Source of the DNA: Clostridium_AF sediminicola
Lineage (GTDB): Bacteria; Bacillota; Clostridia; Clostridiales; Clostridiaceae
NCBI RefSeq assembly: GCF_050402865.1
Contig: NZ_BAABMF010000003.1
Span: forward strand, 310,001-374,000
Reading direction: 5' to 3'
DNA: 64,000 nucleotides
Under the pieces are notes generated by a model that was not told the origin of the DNA, ran no database searches, and worked only from the letters and a program-made list of their open reading frames with translations. The position numbers and the translations under genes were made by a program. Shown here piece by piece: positions 1 to 8,567 of the stretch (positions within the stretch are counted from its first letter, which is position 1; every line of letters begins with the position of its first letter).

Positions 1-72
1 AAATAATCCTATCAATATTAAACCAAGTATTACTAATGTAAACCTCTTTAAGATTTTTTTAAATCTTTTCAT
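1..72 (-). CDS. N-terminus of a membrane or secreted protein (cut by window edge)
   Basis: The first 24 codons of a minus-strand gene run off the left edge. An ATG at 72 follows a GGAGG ribosome binding site with 8 nt spacing. The visible residues are a basic stretch (MKRFKKILKRF) followed by a hydrophobic helix (TLVILGLILIGLF). This is typical of a signal anchor or uncleaved signal peptide. Nothing more can be said about function. Confidence 0.6.
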   Translation of the reverse strand, partial: MKRFKKILKRFTLVILGLILIGLF

Positions 73-369
73 CAATTAACCTCCAAATAATTTGTGTCTA
101 TCGTCAAGAAATTTGCATACAAAAAAGTAAATAGTTAAGTTACATTTTTAAAATTACTTTCCTGTTATTTCATATTACAATATATGAAATGAAGTCAATT
201 TATTACTCTATTTTCATTGCTAATTTAATAACATTATTCTTTTTGCTCTTTTACTAATTGTCATTCAATTACTCCCTTTATCTTTGATAGTTCCTTTAAA
301 TTTCTGAAAACTCAATTTTGAGTTTTCAGAAATATGTGTCTTTCCTATGGTAATCAATTGTTACAATAA
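73..369. other. Intergenic region with one strong hairpin
   Basis: No gene is visible. A perfect 14-bp inverted repeat (TTTCTGAAAACTCA, loop of 4) lies at 301-332, downstream of the DUF2812 gene on the minus strand. It lacks a clear T-tract on that strand, so it may be an mRNA-stabilising hairpin rather than a standard terminator. The rest is AT-rich. Confidence 0.5.
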
Positions 370-1521
370 TCAATATCTATAAGTCTTTTCCGATAGAATA
401 GAAACAATTTGATCAACATCTTTTTCTCCATAATATTTTATATGTATAACATTATTCTTCCAACACGCAAATACCTCTTTTTTAACTCCTATTTCATAAA
501 TATATATTTGGTCAAAGTTAGTACCTTTTGTTCTTTTGGGTTTACAACCAGCATCACAAATCATTTCTTGGATTAACCCATTAGCCATTTTTCTAAAAGT
601 TAATTTATAATATTCTGTTTGCATATAAGATGAATACTTATTCTCTAATGTGTTATTAGAATTGTTCTCACCTACATTTTCATTATTTAATGATCCATTT
701 TCATATATTGTAAGCTGAGCAGGTGCTAAAATACTCCATTCATAATACTCCCTATCTTCAAAATCAGACTTCTGCTCTATTTCTGATAGCGTAACAATAG
801 GAAAATCTCTTTTAGCATCATCCATACCATCATAAAAATCCACAAAAATTTGTACACTATAAACTATAATTATAGCCAAATTAATAGTTATTGCTAAAAT
901 TGAAAAGAATCCATTTATATAGCGTGCCTTTTTCCAGGGTTCTCTATGATTTATTGAATTACCTCTAGTTAATGATTTCCTTACTTTATGAATTGTTCTG
1001 TAGTTCCTTATTAGTTTTAAAAAATTGATAAGAGCAACAACACCAACTAATAATTGCAAAGTAACTTGCCATCTAATCAATGCTAAAACTTTAGTAGTGC
1101 AACTGGAGATGGCGATAAATATAAGAAAAATAAAAATTATAGTCAAAACTAATGAAAGAATTATACTGTTCTTAAGGCTCTTCTCTTTATCAATTAATCT
1201 ATTGCTATATTCCTGTGGATTATCATATATTTCAGTTACGTTGTAATATATTGGTGCTGAAAAAATTTGAAAATCGCCATTACTTGTAATAAATTCCCAT
1301 CCTTTATTTTTAATGTTCTCAAGTATATTAGGAGAAAGTTTATCTTCTGAAATGTAAATTCTGTATAATTTTGCACTCTCATCTCCCTTTTCAAAAGTAG
1401 CAAATATTTTCCCTAACTTTTTTAAATGAAGTCCCTTTTCTGACATATCATAAAACCATTTTTCGTATTTACCTATATCCCATCCGAACTTAAAATGAAA
1501 TTTTCTAACTTTTCCCTTCAT
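370..1521 (-). CDS. DUF2812 domain membrane protein
   Basis: About 383 residues. The N-terminal ~110 residues (FGWDIGKYEKWFYDMSEKG and the following blocks) match my memory of DUF2812, a Firmicutes domain often encoded beside PadR regulators; no PadR gene is visible here. Three hydrophobic segments follow: roughly residues 120-145, 150-175 and 205-235. The C-terminal half is a soluble domain of unknown role. The longest ORF opens at 1551, but that ATG has no ribosome binding site. The ATG at 1521 follows GAAAGGG, so I prefer it. Function is unknown. Confidence 0.75.
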   Translation of the reverse strand: MKGKVRKFHFKFGWDIGKYEKWFYDMSEKGLHLKKLGKIFATFEKGDESAKLYRIYISEDKLSPNILENIKNKGWEFITSNGDFQIFSAPIYYNVTEIYDNPQEYSNRLIDKEKSLKNSIILSLVLTIIFIFLIFIAISSCTTKVLALIRWQVTLQLLVGVVALINFLKLIRNYRTIHKVRKSLTRGNSINHREPWKKARYINGFFSILAITINLAIIIVYSVQIFVDFYDGMDDAKRDFPIVTLSEIEQKSDFEDREYYEWSILAPAQLTIYENGSLNNENVGENNSNNTLENKYSSYMQTEYYKLTFRKMANGLIQEMICDAGCKPKRTKGTNFDQIYIYEIGVKKEVFACWKNNVIHIKYYGEKDVDQIVSILSEKTYRY

Positions 1522-1614
1522 ATACTTTCCCTTTCTCGATAATTGAGACATATAATCTAATTAAAATAAATATTCAGTAGTGATGATATAGAAACTTTTA
1601 GCTAAATAATTACC

Positions 1615-2169
1615 TTAAAGATTTAAACCTGATTTATCATTATATAATCTGTAATAAAAGAATGGTTTTTCTTCTGTTTCACCAGAATTAAGTATCATTT
1701 TTGTTTCAATTTTTATAAACCCACATTTCTCAACAACCCTTTGTGAAGGAAAATTGTCTAGCTCAACTATAGCTATTAGGTAGTCCATATTTAAACTACT
1801 AAAAGCCCATTTTACCATAGCTTTTGTTGCTTCGCTTATATATCCCTTATTGCTGTGTTTTTCTGATATAAAGTAGGCAATTTCAATTTCATTATCTACT
1901 TCTTCCTTATTTCCTATCCCAACCATACCAATTATTTTACCATTTGTTTTAAGAGTCACTGCCAGCATTATTCTTACTGATTCTCTAGTTGCTAATGAAT
2001 ATTGTTTTTCAACCCAGTTTAACCATCCTTTCCTAGTATCTAAAGAACACTGCCAATCAGGCATCCATTTCAAAATATATGGTTCATTACAAATTTTATG
2101 TAATTCAATTATATCGTCTAACGAAAATTGTCTTACTATTAGTCTATCTGTTTCTATACAAATACTCAT
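1615..2169 (-). CDS. GNAT-family N-acetyltransferase (RimJ/RimL-like)
   Basis: 184 residues, the usual length for single-domain GNAT enzymes. It starts with TDRLIVRQFSLDDI, typical of the RimJ/RimL branch that acetylates N-termini or small amines using acetyl-CoA. The acetyl-CoA loop region is seen around IGMVGIGN and the later ERVVEKCGF-like segment (SQRVVEKCGFIKI). A TGAGGTG ribosome binding site precedes the ATG. It is monocistronic. The substrate cannot be deduced; some relatives confer antibiotic self-protection, but nothing here argues for that. Confidence 0.8.
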   Translation of the reverse strand: MSICIETDRLIVRQFSLDDIIELHKICNEPYILKWMPDWQCSLDTRKGWLNWVEKQYSLATRESVRIMLAVTLKTNGKIIGMVGIGNKEEVDNEIEIAYFISEKHSNKGYISEATKAMVKWAFSSLNMDYLIAIVELDNFPSQRVVEKCGFIKIETKMILNSGETEEKPFFYYRLYNDKSGLNL

Positions 2170-2369
2170 TTCAACACCTCATTTTATTAACAATTATAAA
2201 TAAACTTCCTTTTATATTGTAAGCAAATTTACTTTCAGTTTAATGTATAATTACATATTTTATATCATTCACCATTATATCACAAATTATAGCTTGTTTA
2301 TAATATGCACCTTTATGACCCACTCCTTAGTTCTATCAATTTACCTAGTTGCTATAAAAAAATTAATAT
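2170..2369. other. AT-rich intergenic region
   Basis: About 200 nt between the GNAT gene start and the terminator of the sugar operon. I see no ORF or clear structured RNA. Confidence 0.4.
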
Positions 2370-2403
2370 AAAAAAACTAGCAAGGAATATCTATCCTCAC
2401 TAG
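2370..2403 (-). terminator. Terminator of the sugar operon
   Basis: On the minus strand the hairpin CTAG-tg-AGGA / TCCT-tg-CTAG is followed by a run of seven T. It lies just after the isomerase stop codon. A copy differing at only two positions is found at 10241-10274 (shared segments 2366-2411 and 10237-10282). Confidence 0.85.
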
Positions 2404-2417
2404 TAATTGATAAATAA

Positions 2418-3620
2418 TTAAACAGTCTTAGGAACTTCAGGATTATTGTTAGCAAAATTCTGTAATATGATTAAAGGTTCATATTTACTTCTATTTTTTA
2501 TAACAACACCTTTTTTTGCAGCTCTTTCAGAGACAAAGAATTCATCTCCAGATGGTTGGTCAACTCTTAGTAAACCTGGAGTTTCACATTCATAAACTCC
2601 AAAGGTTCCATGCCCCTGAGTAACCAGTGCACAATAACAAGCTTCATCGACTAATCTGATATCAACACCAGGGTCAACAACAACTTCTTTTGCTGCAAAC
2701 CATTCATTTGCATAGGCAACCCATTTTTGAGTTAAACCATTCTGACTCGATGGAATTTCTTTTGGAGCACGGAAATATTTTTCTTTATAGTTTGGTAAAG
2801 TACTTTCTTTCCAGTCAATTTGATTAAATAATGACTCTACATCATCTTTTTCTTCTTCTGGTTGACAATCAGTTAATAAATTATGAGGATTTACTTCTCC
2901 CATTGTAATATTCTCCATAATAGTATTAACATCGCTATTCCACTGAGGTTCATATGTAACAACAGAACCAGGAGCATGAATAATACCTGCTGGTGTATAC
3001 CAACCTGTTCCTAATTGAATACGATAAGCTCTTGAGAATTCAGTAATTCTAGTATCTCCTTTATCATAATTGCAAATGCATTTTTTGATATCTTCAGGGT
3101 CTGTCGATGGATCAAACCCAAAATAAGTAAGTGGGAATCGTCCTAAATAAGAATTATATTGTACTGGGAAGTAATACGCTTCTGGCTTTCCATGTCTTCC
3201 TATTTTATTAGCTTTTTCTTCGGTTAAATGTAGATGGTGGAATAGCGGTTTATCATAGTCATACAACTTAGCAAATGTTGGCCATGATCCATACTTTTCT
3301 TGTAATTCATCACCAATTAGTTCTTTTCCTAGAACCTTTACAAAATCAGCAAATATAAGTTTTTCTCTTTTCACACTATCAACTAATACAAAACTCATAC
3401 CTTCTGCTGACCCTGCTTTTGGTCCATTTAATGCAGTAGTTACAGAACCTAACCACCGTTCACATATACCTCCACGATTCATACCAAATGCATAGTAGTC
3501 ATCAGGATGTAGACGTAATCTATGTCCTGGTTCATTAAAGGCCCTCGGTACCCATGTTGGTGTTAATTGTAGAATTCCATCACCTTTTTCGAATACTTCT
3601 TTTATATATTCCTTTAACAA
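2418..3620 (-). CDS. Cupin-type sugar(-phosphate) isomerase, ManA-like
   Basis: 400 residues starting with TTG after an AGGAGG site. The protein looks like a double-cupin metalloenzyme of the class I phosphomannose isomerase superfamily. A metal-binding cluster of histidines is visible (H128, H129, H131), followed by K145/E147, and a second motif GTGWYTPAGIIHAPG has H215. Such enzymes interconvert aldose and ketose sugars or their 6-phosphates. It is the last gene of the operon, after RpiR, kinase and aldolase genes. That order suggests it prepares the imported sugar for the kinase and aldolase. The exact substrate is not known, and it is too divergent to be named manA. Confidence 0.65.
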   Translation of the reverse strand: MLKEYIKEVFEKGDGILQLTPTWVPRAFNEPGHRLRLHPDDYYAFGMNRGGICERWLGSVTTALNGPKAGSAEGMSFVLVDSVKREKLIFADFVKVLGKELIGDELQEKYGSWPTFAKLYDYDKPLFHHLHLTEEKANKIGRHGKPEAYYFPVQYNSYLGRFPLTYFGFDPSTDPEDIKKCICNYDKGDTRITEFSRAYRIQLGTGWYTPAGIIHAPGSVVTYEPQWNSDVNTIMENITMGEVNPHNLLTDCQPEEEKDDVESLFNQIDWKESTLPNYKEKYFRAPKEIPSSQNGLTQKWVAYANEWFAAKEVVVDPGVDIRLVDEACYCALVTQGHGTFGVYECETPGLLRVDQPSGDEFFVSERAAKKGVVIKNRSKYEPLIILQNFANNNPEVPKTV

Positions 3621-3632
3621 TATATATGCCTC

Positions 3633-4478
3633 CTATAACTTATATTCAGATAAAATCATTTCTGGCTTATCTGCGCTACTCGCAATAATTCTTTCTTCAT
3701 TTGCTACAAAATGTAATAAAGCATCAATTACAACTGTTTCATTTAAATGACAATAACTCTTATAATAATCAAATGGTTGTCCCGATACATTGGATAATAA
3801 CAAATAATCCGCTAACCTGGAAACTGGAGAATATTCAAATGCAGTAATTGCAATAATTTTCAATCCCTTTTCTTTAGCAAGTTCCATAGCCTGTACTACA
3901 TGTTTAGAATCCCCGGATTGAGAAATGGCTATTACTATATCGTCCTCATCTGCCAAGTTTATATGATTTAAAAAATATTCTGGAATCATATTATAAGTAC
4001 ATTTAACACCAAAACGACCTAATCTAAATCCCATATACATTGCTAATGGACTTGTATTTCCTACCGCTACGATATGAACATGTTTACTCTTTTTTATCAA
4101 ATTTGCACAATCTAGTAATTTGCTTTGTTCTAAATTTTTCCCTATTGCTGTTATACTGTAGGAAAAAGCTTGAAACAAACCACTTACTGTATCTACCTTA
4201 ATATTTTCCATTTCATTATCCGACACTGATTTGCGCCCTAAATCTCTTGATAAGTTAATTCTTAGCTGGTAATATCCTTGATAACCTATATGTTTGCACA
4301 GTCTAATCACCGTTGCATCACTTACTCCACTATAATTAGCTAATTCTGATACATTGCAGTTTACTGCCTTCTCTGGATTTTCTAAAATAAAATCCGCCAC
4401 TTTTTTCTCTGCCAAAAAAATATTATTATATTTTTCTTTTATTGTTTCTATAACTGTCATTCCCTGATTCATATTCAT
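3633..4478 (-). CDS. RpiR/MurR-family transcriptional regulator
   Basis: 281 residues. An N-terminal helix-turn-helix of the RpiR type (residues ~8-80, with ELANYSGVSDATVIRLCKHIG) is followed by a SIS sugar-phosphate-binding domain (~110-250, with VGNTSPLAMYMGFRLGRFGV and ISQSGDSKHVV). This family senses phosphosugars and represses or activates sugar catabolic operons. The ATG at 4478 follows GGAGGGG; a GTG at 4490 lies inside that site and is unlikely. It is encoded within the operon it probably controls. Candidate operators are the palindromes at 9993-10008 and 10130-10145 upstream of the first gene. Confidence 0.88.
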   Translation of the reverse strand: MNMNQGMTVIETIKEKYNNIFLAEKKVADFILENPEKAVNCNVSELANYSGVSDATVIRLCKHIGYQGYYQLRINLSRDLGRKSVSDNEMENIKVDTVSGLFQAFSYSITAIGKNLEQSKLLDCANLIKKSKHVHIVAVGNTSPLAMYMGFRLGRFGVKCTYNMIPEYFLNHINLADEDDIVIAISQSGDSKHVVQAMELAKEKGLKIIAITAFEYSPVSRLADYLLLSNVSGQPFDYYKSYCHLNETVVIDALLHFVANEERIIASSADKPEMILSEYKL

Positions 4479-4551
4479 ACTCCCCTCCACTACAACACAA
4501 ATATCGTCACAAATAACTCATAAAAGTCCACACTTTAATATAATTAAAATT

Positions 4552-5736
4552 CTATGGAAGCATAGCTGGCAAAAATCCTCCAACAAATGAATCTCCAAGA
4601 CCAATAGTTGTTGTATTTGTCTCTTCAACATTTACAACAGGTACACAACATACTTTATTTCCTAGCAATTCTTTTAATTCATCTGCAAATATAACCCCTT
4701 CTTCATTAAGCGGAAGACTTTCTGTTTCCTTGTAATTTTCCACTGTAAAATCATCGCCAAAACGGAATCTTGTTGTTGCCATAGTAGTTCCGCCTTTAAG
4801 AGCTTTTGAAACACTAATTGCATTCTTGCCATATGCAATAGCCCAATACATAGAATGTACCACAATTAATGGTACAGGAATCAAATTTTGAATATCCTCA
4901 AGTGCTTCTTTCATTTGAGATGCATTCAACAAATCCAGCTTTCTGCCAAGATAAGCTTGCAGCTCATCTTCATTAAGACTATAAATATTTATACTATCTA
5001 CTAAAGTAGAGTGAATTAGTTTACTAAAACTTACATCATAAAAACATGCATCCTCATAATAAACCAAAGCATCCTTTGGAAGTTTTTTTAATATGTTTAA
5101 TAAAGACTGTATCCTTTTAGCTAGAAGTTCCTTACTTTGCATAGCATTGAATCCTGAAATCAAAAATATCCTTGCATCTGAAATAAGTTTAGAAAAGTCT
5201 TCATTAAGCTTCATTACAATATTATCGTAGTCATTATTATAAATAATACGATTTGCGCGGTTAGTGCAGATGTTAATATCACCTACTTTCACTCTAGTAT
5301 CTTTACCAAACTGCACAATCAAATGAGGATAGGAGCTATCTTTTGTATTACTGCAAACATAAGGACTATCTTGTGGAATTAGTCTTCGTACATTATCGTT
5401 TATAGTTACAAGATGAAGAGCAGAAATATATCCAAGCTTACGCATTGCTATGGCAGCTCTTACAGATGTCCCTCCTAGGGTGATTTTATTCTCAAAACTT
5501 TGTGTAAACTTCTCAATAATGTCCTGCGAGGAAACAAATCGTTCACCACCACTTTCGCACTTTAAAAAACCGAGGATAGAAATAACTAAGTCACGTTCAC
5601 TATTTATCTCTAAATTTGTTGACAACTCATAATCTTTAATCTCATATTGAGTAATTAAATTTTCAATGACCTCAGAATTCCAGACAATCTCATAATCTAT
5701 ATTATCGCCAAGTCCCAAAATAATTTTTTCCTTCAT
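4552..5736 (-). CDS. ADP-dependent phosphofructokinase/glucokinase family sugar kinase
   Basis: 394 residues. The fold is that of the ADP_PFK_GK branch of the ribokinase superfamily. GLGDNIDYE and LGGTSVRAAIAMRKLG occur N-terminally, the NEDELQAYLG segment lies mid-protein, and the catalytic GLGDSFVGG motif is close to the C-terminus. Known members phosphorylate glucose or fructose-6-phosphate using ADP, mainly in archaea and some bacteria. Lying between an aldolase and a sugar isomerase, it probably makes the bisphosphate substrate of the aldolase. Both substrate and phosphoryl donor (ADP or ATP) are inferred, not shown. RBS AGGAGAG is well placed. Confidence 0.75.
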   Translation of the reverse strand: MKEKIILGLGDNIDYEIVWNSEVIENLITQYEIKDYELSTNLEINSERDLVISILGFLKCESGGERFVSSQDIIEKFTQSFENKITLGGTSVRAAIAMRKLGYISALHLVTINDNVRRLIPQDSPYVCSNTKDSSYPHLIVQFGKDTRVKVGDINICTNRANRIIYNNDYDNIVMKLNEDFSKLISDARIFLISGFNAMQSKELLAKRIQSLLNILKKLPKDALVYYEDACFYDVSFSKLIHSTLVDSINIYSLNEDELQAYLGRKLDLLNASQMKEALEDIQNLIPVPLIVVHSMYWAIAYGKNAISVSKALKGGTTMATTRFRFGDDFTVENYKETESLPLNEEGVIFADELKELLGNKVCCVPVVNVEETNTTTIGLGDSFVGGFLPAMLP

Positions 5737-5794
5737 TATAGTATCTCTCCTATCTCCATTTTGATATACTCACTTTTTGGCAGAAGTTAAAATT

Positions 5795-6655
5795 CTAATA
5801 GAGTGAAGCTTTACCTTCTGATTTAAAAAGTGAGATCTTATGATAAGCAACCTCTTTCATAGCATCAATACAAGGTGGATAAATAGAATTGGGTTCTCTA
5901 ATAACAGGATCATCAAGAATTTCACGACACTTCTTGTAGAAAGCATCCTTTATATCACTGGAAATATTAATTTTATTAATACCTAATTTCACTGATTCTG
6001 CAATTTCCTCGTCAGGGTTAGCTGAACCACCATGAAGAACTAAAGGAATACTAATTTTAGATTTGATTTTCTTAAGTAAATCTAGTTTCAACTCAGGTTT
6101 CAAGTCTTTTGGATAGATACCATGAGAAGTACCTATAGCAATAGCCAAAGAATCAACACCTGTAGCTTCCACAAAAGTTACAGCATTTTCAGGATTGGTA
6201 AAAATAATTGTTTCATCACCGGCTTCAGCTTCAGCATCTGTTGTGCCTATGGTACCCAATTCTCCTTCTACAGAAACTTTGACAGCATGAGCAGCTTCCA
6301 CAACCTTCTTACATATAGCGATATTATCTTCAAATGAGTAGCTGGAAGCATCTATCATAACAGATGTGAAACCACACTGAATTGCTTCCATTACTTGTTC
6401 AAATGTTGCTCCATGATCTAAATGAATACATACAGGAATAGTAGCATTATTAGCTTCCTCAATTACTGACTTTACAAATGAAGGGCGAACAAAACTCAAT
6501 TCATCAGGATGAATTGCAATAATTACAGGTGACTGCTTTTCTTCACAAACTTCAAAAATACCTCTTAGTAACATATTGCTACTAATATTAAATGCTGGAA
6601 CAGCAAAATAATTCTCATTTGCCACAGATAGTAAATCTTTCATATTCATTAACAT
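5795..6655 (-). CDS. Class II fructose/tagatose-bisphosphate aldolase family protein
   Basis: 286 residues from the ATG at 6655, which follows GGAGG with 8 nt spacing; upstream in-frame ATGs are placed badly. Zinc-ligand motifs of class II aldolases are clear: HLDHGAT, GTSHGIY and LVLHGGS, plus the GELG segment. Length is standard (about 285 residues). The enzyme would cleave a ketose-1,6-bisphosphate (or a related phosphoketose) to triose phosphates. It sits downstream of the two permeases and upstream of the kinase in one operon. Fructose, tagatose or another ketose substrate cannot be told apart from sequence alone. Confidence 0.85.
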   Translation of the reverse strand: MLMNMKDLLSVANENYFAVPAFNISSNMLLRGIFEVCEEKQSPVIIAIHPDELSFVRPSFVKSVIEEANNATIPVCIHLDHGATFEQVMEAIQCGFTSVMIDASSYSFEDNIAICKKVVEAAHAVKVSVEGELGTIGTTDAEAEAGDETIIFTNPENAVTFVEATGVDSLAIAIGTSHGIYPKDLKPELKLDLLKKIKSKISIPLVLHGGSANPDEEIAESVKLGINKINISSDIKDAFYKKCREILDDPVIREPNSIYPPCIDAMKEVAYHKISLFKSEGKASLY

Positions 6656-6710
6656 ACTCATAACCTCCATCAAATAATAATTTTGTATAGTTAACAATAA
6701 AAAGTTAATT

Positions 6711-7550
6711 TTAACTTTTTATAGAACCCACTGTCATACCTCCAATAAAATAACGTTGGAAGAATAAAAAAAGTAGTAGAACAGGTAGACATCCCAGTAT
6801 ACTCATAGCCATCATTTCATTCCACTCGTAGGAATGCTGACCCATAAGCAATTGGATACCTATAGGAACTGTTCTCATTTCAGTTGTCTTCGTAAGAGTA
6901 AGTGCAAATAAATATTCATTCCAAGCCAACATGAATGTATAAATTCCTGTTGAAACAATACCTGGTACAGAAATCGGTACAAGCACTTTCCACAAAGCAA
7001 CAAAAGAATTTGCACCATCTATTTTTACAGCCTCATCTAATTCCTTTGGCAAAGTATTAAAATACCCGGTCATCATTATGATGGCATATGGAAGTGTAAA
7101 AACCATATAAGTAAATATCAAAGCCATATAAGTATTGTACAACTTCATTGTAACGATAAGACTAAAGTAAGGTATCAACAGTGTAATAGGCGGTACTGCC
7201 TGTACACTGATAATAATCATATTTAAAGTTTTTTTCAGTTTGAACTCATATCGACTGAAACTATATCCAGCCAAAATACCAACAATGAGAGTGAAAATAG
7301 TTACCAGTGAAGAAACCAAATAACTGTTTATAAAAAAACGAATCTTCGATGAATCACTAAATATTGACTTATATGCACTGAAAGAAAAAGAATCTGAAAT
7401 AAAGCTTGGTGGGTAAGCAAATATTTCTGTATTGGGCTTAAATGAACATACAAGCATCCAAAGAACAGGGAATCCTGCATAAATAGCACCAATCAAAAGT
7501 ACAATAATAATTAATACCTTAGCAAGTATTCTTCTTTTTTTTGAAACCAT
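6711..7550 (-). CDS. Carbohydrate ABC transporter permease, MalG/LacG type
   Basis: 279 residues with about six transmembrane segments. The EAA loop DEAVKIDGANSFVALWKVLVP contacts the ATPase in this family. It starts 1 nt after the stop of the first permease gene, so the two are translationally coupled. It forms the inner-membrane channel with the 7552-8475 product. No ATPase gene is in the operon, so the transporter must borrow a shared MsmK/UgpC-like ATPase encoded elsewhere, as is common in Firmicutes. Confidence 0.92.
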   Translation of the reverse strand: MVSKKRRILAKVLIIIVLLIGAIYAGFPVLWMLVCSFKPNTEIFAYPPSFISDSFSFSAYKSIFSDSSKIRFFINSYLVSSLVTIFTLIVGILAGYSFSRYEFKLKKTLNMIIISVQAVPPITLLIPYFSLIVTMKLYNTYMALIFTYMVFTLPYAIIMMTGYFNTLPKELDEAVKIDGANSFVALWKVLVPISVPGIVSTGIYTFMLAWNEYLFALTLTKTTEMRTVPIGIQLLMGQHSYEWNEMMAMSILGCLPVLLLFLFFQRYFIGGMTVGSIKS

Positions 7551-7551
7551 G

Positions 7552-8475
7552 CTAATCCCTCGCTTTCTGATTCTTTACATAAAATAAAGCTACACACATT
7601 GATAAAATAAGAATAATAACTGCACTTGCTGATGCTAGAGAAAACTTATAAGAACTAAATGCCAATTTATATGTATAAGTACTCAACATCTCAGTCGCAT
7701 GAATCGGCCCACCACCTGTAGTCATCCATACCAACGGAAATTGCTGCATTGTCCAAATAAAATCTAGCATAGCCATACTTATGATAATAGGCTTAAGTTG
7801 AGGAATTGTAACATATATGAAACTCTTAATGTTATTAGCACCATCAATAGTTGCTGCCTCATAAAGGTCACTAGGAATTCCTTGTAGTCCTGCAAGAAGG
7901 CTAATCATAAAGAAGGGATAACCTGCCCAAATATTTAAATATGTGATTGCATGTAAAGCAAACTTTCTAGAACTAAACCATTCAATATTACTACTAATGA
8001 TGTTTAATGTATTAAGTATATAGTTTACAATACCATTTGGATTAAGCATAAGCCTCCACAAAATTGCTATAATTGTTGCGGTAAATACCCATGGTAAAAC
8101 GTACACAACTCGAAAAAAAGATTTCGTAGCAGAGTGGAGTATTTTCACATTCAAAAGCATTGCAAATGCTAATCCAATCACAAAATGAAAAATAACGCTC
8201 ATTACTGTAAAATATAGTGTATTTGAAATAGTTTCAAGAAAAATACTGTCTGTGAGGATTTCTACGTAATTTTCAATTCCTACAAGAACAGGATTTTTAT
8301 TCATAACAACATTATCCATTAAGGAATATATTATAACCATTACTATAGGAATTAGCATCAATACTGTCATCAAAATAATCGTAGGTGATAAATAAGCATA
8401 TGGAACAAGTTTTCTTTTTAAAACTTGTAGTGGATTTTTCCTAGTACTTTTACTTATACTGTTATTAGTCAACAT
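7552..8475 (-). CDS. Carbohydrate ABC transporter permease, MalF/LacF type
   Basis: 307 residues with six predicted transmembrane helices, beginning near LVPYAYLSPTIILMTVLML. The EAA motif YEAATIDGANNIKSFIYVTIP marks the ATPase-coupling loop. AAGGGGG precedes the ATG. It follows the binding-protein gene, from which it is separated by a GC-rich hairpin at 8521-8549, and is coupled to the second permease. Confidence 0.92.
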   Translation of the reverse strand: MLTNNSISKSTRKNPLQVLKRKLVPYAYLSPTIILMTVLMLIPIVMVIIYSLMDNVVMNKNPVLVGIENYVEILTDSIFLETISNTLYFTVMSVIFHFVIGLAFAMLLNVKILHSATKSFFRVVYVLPWVFTATIIAILWRLMLNPNGIVNYILNTLNIISSNIEWFSSRKFALHAITYLNIWAGYPFFMISLLAGLQGIPSDLYEAATIDGANNIKSFIYVTIPQLKPIIISMAMLDFIWTMQQFPLVWMTTGGGPIHATEMLSTYTYKLAFSSYKFSLASASAVIILILSMCVALFYVKNQKARD

Positions 8476-8520
8476 AGAAAGCTTTCCCCCTTCTTAAAAG
8501 TAATCTCTACATATTGAAAA

Positions 8521-8549
8521 TTGCACGGCTAAACCGCCGCGCAACTTTT
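8521..8549 (-). promoter_or_regulatory. Intercistronic hairpin after the sugar-binding protein gene
   Basis: The minus strand reads GTTGCGCGGC, a short loop, then GCCGTGCAA, followed by only three T. It is a stable stem between the binding-protein stop and the first permease. Such hairpins commonly act as partial terminators or 3'-end protectors, giving an excess of binding protein over permease. Confidence 0.6.
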
Positions 8550-8567
8550 ATTTAACATACTAATGCA

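Noticed and set aside
4674..4865. 63-codon minus-strand ORF
   Set aside because: Out-of-frame shadow of the sugar kinase gene.
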